The notes under the pieces: model-generated
Told to the model about the DNA's origin: nothing
Database searches by the model: none
The model's input: only the letters and a program-made list of their open reading frames with translations
Shown here: piece after piece, positions 1 through 12,085 of the stretch
How positions within the stretch are numbered: the stretch's first letter is position 1
Layout: every line of letters starts with the position of its first letter
Translations under genes and position numbers: made by a program
Source: Rhytidiadelphus loreus
Lineage: Eukaryota; Streptophyta; Bryopsida; Hypnales; Hylocomiaceae
Reading direction: 5' to 3'
NCBI GenBank assembly: GCA_947034895.1
Contig: OX344762.1
Span: 72,906,981 to 72,970,980, forward strand
DNA: 64,000 nt

Positions 1-1229
1 TTCCCTTGTTGAACTCAGATTCCAGGAAACTCTCTCTCCGCATTCAATTCGGATTTCTCGTTTCTCGATGAGCTTGCCTATTGTGAAAAGAGATGGATAC
101 CTGTTTTCTTGGGACTGTGGAAGGGATATGCTACGTATCTCCATATTCTGACTGACCAGGTGTGGTGTGCTATTGGAATTCACCCATTTATCATTGTGCA
201 AACCTAATTGTATTCGCAGTGTGACAGTATCATTCCACAGGGGACCCTTCTCAACTTGGAAGATGATTCGTGAGTGCGGTATTAGCGGATTAGGGTTTCC
301 AGTGTGATCCATTTGACAGAAAAGACTGGGATATTGTTAGTTGAAAACTTTATCAGATGCATTTCGAGGTTTCTCCATTTTCTTTAGAAACATATGCTTT
401 CTAAACAGTAGCTAACAAAACTATTCAAGTGGGATGCATCAAACTTTGTCCTGCTCAGACTGCTCTAGAGATGTTCCGAGCTTGCATGGTTCCACTCACA
501 CGCTAGTCAATCAAATGCAACTCTACAGAAACCCTAACGCTACACCTTGATAAGAACTACAGCACAGGACTGGAAGTGATCGCAGTAACATATTTATTAC
601 ACTACTGTATTGAATTTAATAACAATAACAGTCATCCATAGAAACTCTACAACATATGCTTGTACAATATATGCTTGTAGTGAAAATTTCAAAAAATCAG
701 TGAATCTTGTATTTCATATGAATTTAATTCACCTTTTATCAAAAATGTACAGCAATTTCAATTTTTCATAAAAGAATGTGAATTTTTTATATTTTAGGAG
801 CAATGAGAGAAAATTCATTGTAAGAACAAGAGAACATTGGAAGCAGAGTATTGGAGTAGGACTCCAAGGACTTGGGTTATAATTGAAGCATAGAATTTAA
901 TTTAATCCTAGAGATAGTTATACTATCCAAAGAGGGGGATCTTTATAAAGATAGTTGGTAAAAATATTCATCACGAGTAAAAACGTGTAGCTTTTATAAA
1001 TCAATTAGGTGTGGTTTACACTAAATATCATAATTAGTGTGTAGTTCTCACTTCGGAATTTTTTATTTTAGAATAATAATGAATATTTCTCCGACTAAAC
1101 CATGAAGTGCAGCAATCAGTCCCTCCGGAAACGAACGAGAAGACAGATCAATTTTCATCCATCCCTCATGAGCGAACTTTTCATCCCTTTTTGAACGATT
1201 CAGCTTGCAGAGAGCAGTCAGTGACAGTT
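1..1229. other. AT-rich intergenic DNA, no gene recognised
   Basis: No reading frame with recognisable protein similarity, no RNA gene and no clear terminal repeats were seen here. The first 560 bases are less AT-rich and contain one AAACCCTAA telo-box-like motif near 531, so they could be an untranslated end or promoter of a gene lying outside the window. The stretch from about 600 to 1080 is very AT-rich. Confidence 0.4.
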
Positions 1230-1496
1230 TGAGTGACGGTAACGGGTCCCCATAGAAACGGTAACCCACGACCATGTGCTCGTGGGGTCTTCCTCTTCCA
1301 TTCTTGCAGAAGCAGCTTCGACGTGCTTCCCAGTTTTGCCTCGGTCACTCAAATCGATCCTTCGTCCCTGAAGTTGGAGATCATTTCTATCGCCTCCGTC
1401 TTTCTTCTTCGGCGACTTGCCCTCTCGAGGAGCCTCGCGCATTTTCATTCGGGGGTTTGAACGGGGAGATCGAGTTCGGTAGTGCCGATTCCGAGG

Positions 1497-1842
1497 TATG
1501 CTCCGATCGGTGTCCCTCCCTCTTTGTGTTGGTTTCATTGTTGCTCTTCTCTACGAATTATTAATCTTTGTGTTGCGGATCAGTGAGGATTGAAATTGAT
1601 TTGGATTTGATGACGGTTGCAGTGTCGGTTGCACTTAGGTTTTCTGCATTTTTGAGGATTTGTTTCTGGTTCCGACCGAATGGTAGTGTTCGCTGCCCTT
1701 TGATTGTTTGTCGGATGGTTAGAGGATGTGATTGAGGAAAGGGAAGAGCTCGATAGTTTTGATGAATATGGTGAGATGGTTGTTGTGGTGTGAGTCTGAG
1801 ATCAGGGGTGATGATTAGGGTGCAGATTAGGGTTGTTGGCAG
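1497..1842 (+). other. Probable 5'UTR intron of the TPR-protein gene
   Basis: A good donor (GAG followed by GTATGC) lies at 1497 and a plausible acceptor (TTGGCAG) ends at 1842, five bases before the ATG at 1848. The pyrimidine- and GC-rich stretch from about 1230 to 1496 would then be the first, untranslated exon. Introns in the leader are common in plant genes. The boundaries are inferred from consensus only. Confidence 0.45.
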
Positions 1843-1847
1843 TAATC

Positions 1848-3605
1848 ATGAAGCGCGGGGACAATCTGCAGCATGCGGCGGCTCCTTTGAACAACTACCA
1901 ATTCGACTTCGGCCTGCCAGGTATGCCGAAACCGAGTGGGAGCTTGAAAGACCAGAAGGCTCAACCGTTGAAATCCACACCGCAGGCATCGTCTGCAGGT
2001 TGGTCCGCCTCTCCGGGAGGCTGGGGGTCAAGCCCGTCGGAGGCCTTTGATTTTCTCGGCAGATCTAATGCGGGGGGCTCTTCGAACCCTAATATAGCTG
2101 CTCAGCCTAGGCCGCAAGCGGGGGGTAATGTTTCGAGTACGTATGATTTTTTAGGCAAGCCTGCTCCCGTAGGAGCAGGTGGAGGCTATTATGGAGGCGC
2201 GAGGCCTCAGGTAGGTAATGTGTCGGGGATGGGTAGTTTCTTAGGGCAAACCGGGTCACAATCGAAAGGGGGAGTGGATCTCTCAGGGAAGAGCTGGGGT
2301 CAGTCTACCTCGGCGTCTAAGCTAGCATCAGCAGGGATTCCAGGCTATAAACCATCTAGTAAAGAGGATGTGTTTGGGGATTTGCTGGGTGGTGCGTTAG
2401 GTGGTAAGTCATCCGCCCCGTTGAAGCAACAGCAGGCTGCCGCATCTGCTGGCGCTTACGGAATGAGCAACTTGCAGTCCGCCATGCCGGAGGTCTCGAA
2501 AGCTCCGGTGCACGAGACGAAACCGGCGAAGCCCGCACCGTTTCTTTACACAAATATGTTCAAGAGCCCCACACCGCCGGCCCAGAAGCCTGCACCCAAG
2601 CCACAGACTCGGGGTGGTGATCCTTTTGCCGACATTTCGTTTTCAAAGCCTGCAAATGGCCAATCCAGCGATCCATTTGAGTTTGGCGTGAAGAAGTCAA
2701 GTGCCCCGCCTCCTGCCCCAGCAGCAGCAGCAGCCAGGGTGCCGACTTCAGATCCATTCGCCAGCTCGGCCGGAGGTGACCAATTTGATTCCATATTCGG
2801 CGTCTCTAGTTCTCGTGCTCCTGCTGCCAAGACAGCTGCACAGGTTCATGATGGTTGGGGTGATGCGTTTGGAGCGGCTGCTGAGAGCCACTCGTTCGAG
2901 AATGAAACCTTCACCACGGAACTAGAAGGCGTGGGTTCTGCTCCTGCAGGTGTCACTGGGACCGCTGCATTCCAAAAGGGCAGCTCTTTCTACAAAGATG
3001 GTCAATTTCCCAATGCAATTAAATGGTTCTCGTGGTCTGTGGAACTCATGGAGACGGAGAAGGGAAGCACGGATTCCATAATTGAGGTGCTAACAAAAAG
3101 GATTTCATGCTTCAAGGAGATTGGTGAAATGAAAAAGGCAATAGCAGACTGCTCCAAGGTATGGCTCTTCTTGCCTGGAGCTTAATTGTGTATCAAATTT
3201 TAACGAAACCATATTCTTCAGTAATTGAGTTTCTGGTGGCCTGTTTGTTCTCTGAAATCAGACCTTTTGTATCATAAATTTGTCCATATGTGCCTTATTA
3301 CTGGATAGCGTGATTCGTAACCTGGTCGTAACCCGTTAGCATTGATTCTGCAGGCACGCATTTTGTGGTAATACACAACTGCATTTCTTAGTGATTCTTA
3401 GAATTACTGATGCTGACAATGTTTTGGTGTGCAGGCATGCGATTTGAAGCCTGGAAGCGTAGAACTTCTGATGCAGCGAGCACACTTGTACGAGAGCTGT
3501 GAGAAAATTAAGCTTGGGATCGCAGATTTGCGAGAAGTGCTAAAGATTCAACCGGGTCACCGTTTGGCCTCTCAGACGCTGGCAAGACTCGAGAAGATGC
3601 TGTGA
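1848..3605 (+). CDS. TPR-domain protein with DPF and FLG motifs (2 exons)
   Basis: Two exons, 1848-3158 and 3435-3605, are joined in phase by a GT-AG intron and encode 493 residues. The start is the first ATG of the frame; the frame upstream has only a TTG. Roughly the first 370 residues are low-complexity, rich in Gly, Ser, Ala and Pro. They carry repeated phenylalanine motifs: FDFLG near 67, YDFLG near 99, then GDPFAD, SDPFEF, SDPFAS and a DQFDSIFG element. DPF and related motifs are known to bind the appendage domains of clathrin adaptors. The C-terminal 120 residues (from about 373, starting AFQKGSSFYKDG) form a run of tetratricopeptide helices across both exons. The layout resembles plant proteins that couple a disordered trafficking-motif region to a TPR domain. 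No J-domain is present, so it is not a full auxilin. A role in vesicle coat or chaperone scaffolding is inference. Confidence 0.8.
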
Positions 3606-4292
3606 TTACCCTTGAATCCTGTATCTGTAGGCCTTTTACTCTGCCTAGAATATTTTCTGAATATTCACATGCTTTAGCTGCATCATTAATTGTTCGAAAT
3701 TGCAAATGTTAGGCCAATTCTGTAGGTCGAATCTTACAAAATAACATACCAGGTTGTAGTGTGCGTAACGTAATTACTGTACCGATTTGCTGCACCTCAG
3801 TGGCATCTCGTTTACGGCAAAGGAATTATGGCGGAGTAAACCATGCATCGTGTATATTAGTTCCATTTGTTTTCCAACGTTACAAGTATCTCAGATCGGG
3901 GATATTAGCTGTAGCATGGACCCTTGAAAAAGCCATTATTACATTCTTTGATACTCGTATGATTTAGTTGATCTACCTTCGATCCCTCATGTAAGCGTTA
4001 TCCTCGTTCCATATTGTCAAGGTGGATTTACCTTCCACTCAACTATATCTAATGCCGTTGGTAATATGAACAATCTACTTCCTATGATTTTATTTTTTTC
4101 AAAAAATATTGAAAATTGAGGTAAAGAACAACAACTTAAAAGTTTATTTTAGCTGAGAGAATCCATAACTACCCACAAACGAAAGCTCATAATTTTTACT
4201 CATTGATCAAAATGGAAGGATTCGAAGCTTTCCTTGTATATATAAATCTAGAAAATTAACATGTACCTGCCCAAAATTGCTATGTTGCCATA

Positions 4293-4465
4293 TTCAACAG
4301 GCTGGTCCTTTGGAGTTCACTGGGAGTTCACTGTGGTAGCAGGCTTGGCTCCATTCGATGTTTAAAAATTTTAACCACTAAAGTTCAACAGGCTGGTCCT
4401 TTAGAGTTCACTGTGGGTAGCAGGCCTTGGCTCCATTGGATGTTTAAAAATTTTAACCACTAAAG
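4293..4465. repeat. Tandem duplication, about 91 + 82 bp
   Basis: Two near-identical direct copies, 4293-4383 and 4384-4465, both begin TTCAACAGGCTGGTCCTTT and both end with a TTTAAAAATTTTAACCACTAAAG-like block. They differ by an extra short internal repeat in the first copy and a few substitutions. The start of each copy matches the terminus of the 0.9-kb TTAA repeat (CTGGTCCTTTAGG), so this is probably the duplicated end of an element. Confidence 0.8.
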
Positions 4466-6651
4466 TCCTAATGTCTCTTTTCCATCAAAAACCAGTCAGA
4501 AATGCCATTTCTATAGTAAAGAGAATTTTTTTATAATTTTTTTATAATTTTTTTTTATAATTTTAATTTTTTAAGTAGAAGTAGGTTTGAGATTGAAGGA
4601 AAATCTAAACTGTTAATAGCTCTAAGATGGATTACTAATCTCAATGGTGAGATTGTTTTAGCAAGAGATAGTAACCTTGTGAAATTTTATTTTTGAAAAA
4701 TTGTAAAAATTGAGGTAAAAAATAAATCCTAGAAGTTATTTTTCAAAAAGATGCTCTGATTGCCTTGAAAAAACAATAACTTTTATATAACAAATCCAAA
4801 TGGAATAAATCAAAGCTTCCCATGTACATAAAAATATAATCTATACAAAAAAGAAAAGAATTTAATTTAAGTTTAAGTTTTCTTGAAGGGTTTTCTTTGT
4901 CCACCGAAAATAATAAAAAGGGCTTTTTGTTGGCTCTTGGGCTCCAATTGAAATAAAAATTATTTTTGGTAAGCTAATGTATTTTTCTATCTTCAAAAGA
5001 AAATTTAGAAAAGTATGACAAATATTGAGACCAACTTGAGGGACAATGGAATTTTAGGGATTAATCTTTCTTTGTCACGTGTGGACATAAGAAGGGATGG
5101 TGATTACAATTGAAATTATATTTTTCCAACAATAGATGAATTTGATATGAAATTTGTGAACCAATTAGCCCATTGATATTGGTCACTAAATTCACCTAAA
5201 ATAGTCACTAAATTTTCTTAATACTATATGTAGGTTAGAATTAGCAAAGAAATGTTGAAATGGAATTTCCATGTCAAATTTTTGGAAGGTCTATGTTACC
5301 TTTTACCAATCACAAGATGACATGTGTTAATTTTTTTACAAAAATGAATTAATTTTATGTTGAATCTAACCCTCATGTAGGGTAGCCATGAAGCGCTACC
5401 ACACCAATGTAAAATACATTGATAGCTAGTTCACTTGAAATGGTCAAGTGTCACCTAATTCACCTATAATGGTCAAGAGTCATTAGGCCCACCAAACCCA
5501 CCAAAAACAAAACTAGTTTAATCCTTGAGCGCCTAGCTTGAAATCTCGCCTCCCAAAATTTAATTTGGAGAAAAATGACCTCAGATCTTGGTAGTAAGGT
5601 AGGAGGTTCAAACTGTGATTGGGCATTTTGAACCGAACATGACATAGAGGTACATTTTGCTTTCTTCAATGTACCAAAATATACAAACTATGTACATTCT
5701 AGGAGGTGGTCACATTAAGAGCCCTCTAGCATTTCAACTTCAAAATTTCATAATTAATTCCACAAAGCTCCAAAAAATATGAAACAACTTGGGTTAGATG
5801 TTATTTCCTCTTGTCTTTAAAAAAAAATTTACTGAATATTTTTTCAAGATGTTTTACCTCCCCAAAATTCAGTTTCGATGCTTAGATGATCACTTTTTGG
5901 ACCTCCTACCTTACTGCCCCAAAAGAAGTACAGCAGGTGAGGGTACAATAGAGGAGTGCTTTCAATAGAAATCATTTGGAGAGGGGGACCATAAAGAAAA
6001 ACGCGAAGTGCAATAAAATGCAGTTTTTGAGAAACGCGGTCTTCACAACTCTGTAGCCCCCATTTCCAACCTACAGACTACTCTATTTCTATGAAGTTGT
6101 CGCGCAGTTCAAGGAGCAATTCTAGCGCTTTATGATTGGCTACAGAGCTATCAATATTGCAACCAGCCCTTGGTCGATTTTCCAGTTAGCTCATGGTCGG
6201 AAATAGAAAGGTCTATATCACCATAGTAGGTTGAAAAAAATCTTCAACTAAAAGATTTTCATAGTAATTATGTTGTGTGTAATATAAAATTTTGAAAAAA
6301 TATGCAATCCTTCCATATTCATTTCTTGTATATGAGAAAATTCGGCACTCAAAAAAACTGAGCTCCAAATATGCGTAAGTGGTTGGAAATGGGTGTCTCC
6401 CCTAACCGAGAACACCTGCAAATTTGACCGCTTTCAAGAATTCAAGGCACAACATCCACTTGTCCAGTCTTTCAAAAATCCTACAATTTTGTAGACCATC
6501 AGAAACCTGATGCCCCGCCCCCCTGCCAAAAAATGAGCTTGCCAGTCCACTTCCTCTGCCAATGGTGCAAGTCTGAAGTATAGAACATTCTTTCTTCTTT
6601 TCATTGATAAATAAAATTATTTTTTCTTCAATCTTCCTTAGTGAATATTAA

Positions 6652-7300
6652 CCCCTAAAGTTTCATGGCTGCTGATTTCACAAAGAAACGACTCCAAAAT
6701 TGTCATTATGCTTCAAAATAAATAAAAACTAATTGTTTGAATATCCAACCATACCATCTTGCACTATGAAATGTATGAATTTATATAATTGTGATAGTAT
6801 AGATTGCAAGATATTAGTGTTTGAAATAAAAAGAATTTTTTTGAATCTGGTCAAGCCATGTTGCTAGACATTGAACCTTCTGTATATTAAACTGTACACC
6901 AAAGATTTTAAATTTAAATTCTATTATATTGAAAAATCAAGTTTAGAATTTAGGAAAAAATCCCCCCAAAATTATTGTTTTTCATTCTTAAAAAAATCCT
7001 AGAATACAAGCAGATATATTAAGATGGAAGAAAAAACTAAATCTTGAATAGTTTTGATCCAAAATGGACTTGAAACACTTCAATCCTAAACACAAGATGG
7101 TTCTAGCCAACAATCTAAACCTTTTGCAATTTTACTTTCTTAGAAAATTGCCAAAATTGAATTTATGTACAAATTTTACACATTTTTTTCAAGAAGATGC
7201 TAAGATTGCATGTAAAATAATGCTCTTCATAACTTTCATATGAATGATCCAAATGGACTGAATCAAAGGTTTTTGAAAATATATAAATATAATTAATGAA
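6652..7300 (-). mobile_element. Decayed 0.9-kb TTAA-flanked repeat, reverse orientation
   Basis: After TTAA at 6648-6651 the sequence begins CCCCTAAAG and continues with blocks that match, in reverse complement, the repeat at 42221-43137: a CGACTCCAAAAT block, an ATTGCAAGATATTAG block and the AATGGACTGAATCAAAGG block near 7255. The far end could not be fixed. Assignment rests on colinear matches read by eye. Confidence 0.55.
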
Positions 7301-10300
7301 AAATAATTTTTGAAAACTTCATTAAAGTTTTGGGTTACATTTTGTTTTGCAACTAATTTTAGTTTGAATGGCATTACTTTTTCCATAGCATGAATTATTT
7401 GAAATAAATTCCACCATCATTCTCCAAAAGCCAATTTGTTCCTCAATCTTAAGAAGTTTTGAAAAATTAAGGAACTAAATTAGGGATCACAGATTAATGC
7501 ACTTACTTTCAATTGTCTACCCAAGGGACAAAGGTCCATTAACCCCCAAATGTCCCAAGGCCATTTTTTTGTCAAAAAACACTCAAAACAATCTTTTTTT
7601 GTTGCAATCATCCAAGAAAACAAAAAAAGTATTTTTCTTAAAATCTAAACATAGGTCCTAGAAGAGCACACACAATCATTTGTACGAGTGGTAGAGACAC
7701 CAGAGGGAAAAGTGCCATAGAACAATAGATACATGTTTGTATAGAGAAAAAAAGTGTCGTAGTTTTGACATAGTGTGGTAACTATGTATATGTGTGTGTG
7801 TGTGTGTGTGCGCACTAGAATGCATAATTTATGTGTTGGATCTTATAATTGACTTGTCTTAGATCATGCGGTAAGAATTTCATGAAATTTGACCATAAAA
7901 ATTGAAAGATATTAGCATCCAAAGTTTGGAAAAAAGTTATTTTGAACATTGTTTAGCAATTTTCGATGACTTTGACTACCATTTGTGGAAAAATTCTGCA
8001 CTATAGATTTTGAATTAATTTTTTTTTATGTTGAAGAGCTGTGTTGAAAGTTTAGGAATAATTTTTTTTTTTAAACTCTTGATTTTTATTCTTTAAAAAA
8101 TTATTAAGTAGAAGTAGGCTTGAGATTGAATGAAGAACTAATTGTTAACCCTAAATGCCTAAGGCTTTTTTTTAACTTCTTGGAATTTGCTCTAAATTGA
8201 ACAAAAAAACAACATTTTGATAAGTTGCATCATTTAACAAAAAAATTTAATCGTATAAATTCATCCTAGACATGTTAGAGATGACATAGGGAAAGAAAAC
8301 ACAACAACATTACTTATGGATTGAAAGATTATAATGTTTGATCATGAGTGAGTTAAAACTATGAAAGCGATTTGAACTCTTTCAATCTTCTTTTCACATG
8401 TCAAATCTGAAAAGTTGGTCACCAAAAACTATATGAGGATAGAGGGCTTAACATGCATAACTCCAATCCACTTATAGCTTCTCAAAATCTACTCTACATT
8501 TTTTTTAAATGAATTTCTAATGTGATTTTTTCTCTAGGATCTAGTGTATTTGAGGTTGATTTCTAAGAGCCTTTAGCACTATGGAAAGTCAAGACATCCT
8601 TGCATACAATCTTGAATAGAAAAATCATAATCAATCATTTTCAAAATCGGATTTTCAATGCTAAAATTAGACTTCAAAGATGTTTTTTCAAAAAGATAAA
8701 CTACTAAAAATAGAAGCTTGATTAGGTTTTACTTAACTTCAAAGTATTGTTGACTACCAAAGTTTCTACTTATAAGTTATTCATTTCCCTAGTTGACACA
8801 AATTGTTCTTTCCCTTACTAAGGTTACTAATCATTATCCTTCAAATGGACAAAATTGCTGCACCACTTTGGAAAGTTGAGATTGTGGAGCAACCAAATAA
8901 GAATGTTTGGTATAGTATAGTACCTTAGTGTGAATGTAACCTAGATAGGGAAGGATATCCTATCTTCTAAAGACGTACTTGAGGACCAACAAGTTTTTTT
9001 TAGTGATATTTTATTGTTTAGAAAAAAACAATACAATTTTTTTGTGAGGAATATTAGGCAATATATTCTTCCATTTTTAGTGGATGAAATTGGTAAATTG
9101 CTACATATTCTTTGAACAATATCGTCTTTTTTTGCATTATCTTGGATGAATAATCTAAATTTCATCTTCATTTTTTATGTTGCATCCATTTATATAGATG
9201 TAAAAAACTACATAACTCCAGTGAAGATCACTTCTTGCAAAAATCCTTGCTAAAGATGGAAAACTCTAGGTTATGGAATACAACAAAGTAAACCCATCCA
9301 CCCAAAATGCTCCACTAACCCAAAACCACCACCATCACTTTGTGTACATCTCTAAAATCAATACCATGTGTGTACATTGAAGAAACTATTTTAGAATATC
9401 TATCAAAAAGAACTTTGATCCTTCATAAATTTCGTGATAAATTTTACATGTGATATCCAAATGCCGAGTTCTTTGGTACATTGAAACCCATTTCACTTTC
9501 CCAACAAGAAAACATGAAAATTTGACCAGTCCCATAATAGTAACTAGGCATAGTTAGTAGCAAATAGTAGTGGTTGCAGGGTACCCACCTTACATGCCCA
9601 TCGATTTATGTAGATGGTAGTAATTTCAAAATTTAAATATAGGTGGACTGTAGATGGTTTATTTTTGTTAACCAAAATGATAAGCCATCTATGCTGGACG
9701 TACATATAAGTTGTAGAATGACTACCTTATCTAAAAAGTGATGCCCATTGATATATTCCAAAATTTGCAAAGCCAATTCACGTCATCAAAGTCCAATCCC
9801 ACATCATTCTCTGAAGGTTGACTGAACTTACATCAGCAACTTCCACATTTCAAACAAACCTCAAAAGAAAAACATTTTATTTTTTACAAACCAGCTGCAC
9901 CGAATCATAAACCAAAAAATAATACCCCATTCAAAACAAAAGCAGCTCCAGAAGCGCATCACTTGAGTTCTTCCAAGCTACAGTCTATAATGTGTCCACG
10001 GCGTTGCGCACAGTGTTGTCCGCATGACAGCAATCAGTTTTTGTTTGCAAGGATAGCGATGGCGATGACGAGCACCATGACCTTTACAAGAGTCAAATCC
10101 ATTGCCTCTCCCGCAAATCCCCAGACAGTCCCCGCACTTACGTCCGCACCTTCCGTTGTCCTAACTGCCACTAGAAACAACAGAAAAGTCGCGTAGAAAC
10201 TCACGCAAAAACTGGAGTTTTGATTTTCAGAAATTCTCAAGGAGCATCCAGTAATAAAAAAAAGAGAATATCGGTAGATTCCAAACTGAGAAGCTGCTTC

Positions 10301-10447
10301 TCAAGCGCATTAATTAGTGCAGCATCAATCTCCATTCGACCAGCTTCACGAATTGTACTCGGAATTTGTATGCGAACCTGAGCTCTGAATCGAATTCGAG
10401 GTTCAGTTGGGTTTCTTGGATCGAGTACGTTGTGGTTGTGGTTGGTG

Positions 10448-11122
10448 ATGGCGATGGCGTCCGAGCAGCATTACGACTTGGAGGGTGCTATCCGAGCTCG
10501 CCACTCGACGCGGAAGTTCCTGTCGACGCCTGTGCCGCGCAAATTGCTCATGGAAGCGCTCTCTCTTGCGCAGTGCGCGCCCTCGAATTCCAATATCCAG
10601 CCGTGGCACGTTGTTATTGCGGACGGCGCCCGTCGCAACAGGCTCAGGGAAGCGCTTCTGGCCGAGGCCAAGCACGTGTCGCCCGTGGTGCCGGTGCTGC
10701 CGGAGGAGTTCAAGCATTACCGGCAGGAGCTCGGGGCAGTGGTGTATGGCGCCATGGGGATCCGGCGGGAGGATAAGGAGGCGCGGGCGGCGGCTGTGCT
10801 TCGGAATTGGGAGTTTTTCGGGGCGCCTCTCGTGGCCATTGTGTGCATTCATCAGGATTTAGGAAGAGAGGATTCGATGAGCGTGGGAATGTATGTGCAG
10901 ACGCTGCTGCTGGCGCTTACTGCTCGTGGCCTTGGCAGCTGCTGTGAGGTTTCCTTGGCGGCGTATCCTGATGTTATCAGGAAAGAACTCGACATTGCGC
11001 CGGAGTTGGTTATCATTTGTGGCTTAGCCATCGGGTACACTGATGAGGCCTTCACGGCAAATCATCTGCATGTGGAACGCGCGCCGGTGGAGCATAATGT
11101 TATCATTCTTGATTCCGTTTGA
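10448..11122 (+). CDS. Nitroreductase-family FMN oxidoreductase
   Basis: A single uninterrupted frame of 224 residues starting at the first ATG. It has the landmarks of the FMN-dependent nitroreductase fold: RHSTRKF (residues 18-24), where the arginines and serine contact the flavin phosphate; APSNSNIQPW at about 44-53; RGLGSC in the second half; and CGLAIGY near the C-terminus. Family members use NAD(P)H to reduce nitro groups, quinones or similar acceptors and act as dimers. The substrate cannot be told from sequence, and no targeting peptide is evident. Length is normal for the compact bacterial-type family. The gene has no introns and a GC-rich coding bias (many gcg, ctg, gtg codons) inside very AT-rich surroundings. 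Motif style is close to bacterial and fungal members, so old horizontal acquisition is possible but unproven. A second ATG two codons later could also serve. Confidence 0.88.
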   Translation: MAMASEQHYDLEGAIRARHSTRKFLSTPVPRKLLMEALSLAQCAPSNSNIQPWHVVIADGARRNRLREALLAEAKHVSPVVPVLPEEFKHYRQELGAVVYGAMGIRREDKEARAAAVLRNWEFFGAPLVAIVCIHQDLGREDSMSVGMYVQTLLLALTARGLGSCCEVSLAAYPDVIRKELDIAPELVIICGLAIGYTDEAFTANHLHVERAPVEHNVIILDSV

Positions 11123-12085
11123 ATCTCGTGGTGTGCTTTATCCAAATTCGAACGCATGCAATGCTGTCGATCTGTTTCTTAGTTAGAAATGCAATTTAGC
11201 GTGCATCAGATGAGGAGGAGCTAGCTAGTAGACTTTCAGAATGCAATTTACTTTATACCGGTGAGTGTACAATGTTAATGTGATAGTGTTTGAGAGTCCA
11301 AAGAGCGTTTAGTGTTTCATTAGCATAGTTCATGTATATCCTAGTGAATGCGAGGACGATGCACATGACTCATCAGCTTGAGCTTCTGAGAAGAGAATCT
11401 TCTTCGAATATGAAATTTGAATTTTATTGGAATCATGACTAAAGAACTTGTCATTTTCAAACCCTCAATTGTTGAGCATTTAGCTTTGAATCTTCAATTC
11501 GCAATGTTTCAGATGAAGTACAGTAACTGGCAGTGTCTGCAATTGATCTTTCTGCACGTGGATCTCAATCTTGTCATATATTCTCAATTTTTGAAGCACA
11601 TGGTATGCTTTGCCCCTAATAAATTTGAACACATGCTTTGCAGTTTGCTTAGTTCTTACTTATAATTTTTATCATTTGCAATCTGACGAGGTGTCGTAGA
11701 GTTTAGGAACGAGGTTTGCTGCACACTAGTGATTTCCCAAAGCCGATGTGGTCGTGCTTGGATGACACTAGTATTCTATTACTTTAGTTCTTAGACAAAA
11801 AGTCATTGTAATTATTAAAGATTGAAGTCTTGTACATGAAAAGTAAAAGGCATTTCTTTAAAATAAAATCTTTCTTTTACTTTGATATTTTACTTTATTT
11901 TTTCACACATGTAACTATATATAAGACTACTTAAACATTTCTTTTGTCGTGTGTTGTGCAAGAAGATATATCAAATAGTTACTTAAGTATAGTTACATTT
12001 CTATACAAACATAATTCTCATTCCATTTTTGTTTTGTGAAGAGCCCATTATATTCTTGATAATCATATCATCTATTCTTCTACAA
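11123..12085. other. Intergenic region between nitroreductase and coiled-coil genes
   Basis: No gene recognised. It should include the 3'UTR of the nitroreductase gene and the promoter of the next gene. An open frame of 82 codons at 11417-11665 has no recognisable features and is probably chance. Confidence 0.4.
11916..11924 (+). promoter_or_regulatory. TATA box of the coiled-coil gene
   Basis: TATATATAA followed by GACTAC, about 160 bases upstream of the ATG at 12086. This spacing fits a plant core promoter with a leader of roughly 130 bases. It is a consensus match only. Confidence 0.45.

Larger units (their letters stand above)
3606..10033. other. AT-rich intergenic region dominated by decayed repeats
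   Basis: About 6.4 kb without a supported gene. Open frames here are short and unlike known proteins. Much of it is recognisable as reverse-oriented remnants of the 0.9-kb TTAA-flanked repeat that is best preserved at 42221-43137. Matching blocks lie near 4150-4260, 4770-4860, 6652-7300 and 9200 or so, each containing a recurring phrase around AATGGAATGATTCAAAGC. A short TG microsatellite lies at about 7791-7810. The segment 5880-6620 is less AT-rich but I recognise nothing in it. Confidence 0.5.

Noticed and set aside
3350..3372. Second acceptor-like site (CTGCAGGCACGC) in the TPR gene intron
   Set aside because: It resembles the true acceptor at 3434, but reading on from it meets a stop within six codons, so it is probably a decoy.
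10034..10240. Minus-strand 68-codon frame with hydrophobic ends, like a small secreted or arabinogalactan peptide
   Set aside because: It has no ATG before the last third of the frame, and no convincing splice acceptor or family motif. A real gene cannot be excluded but is not supported.
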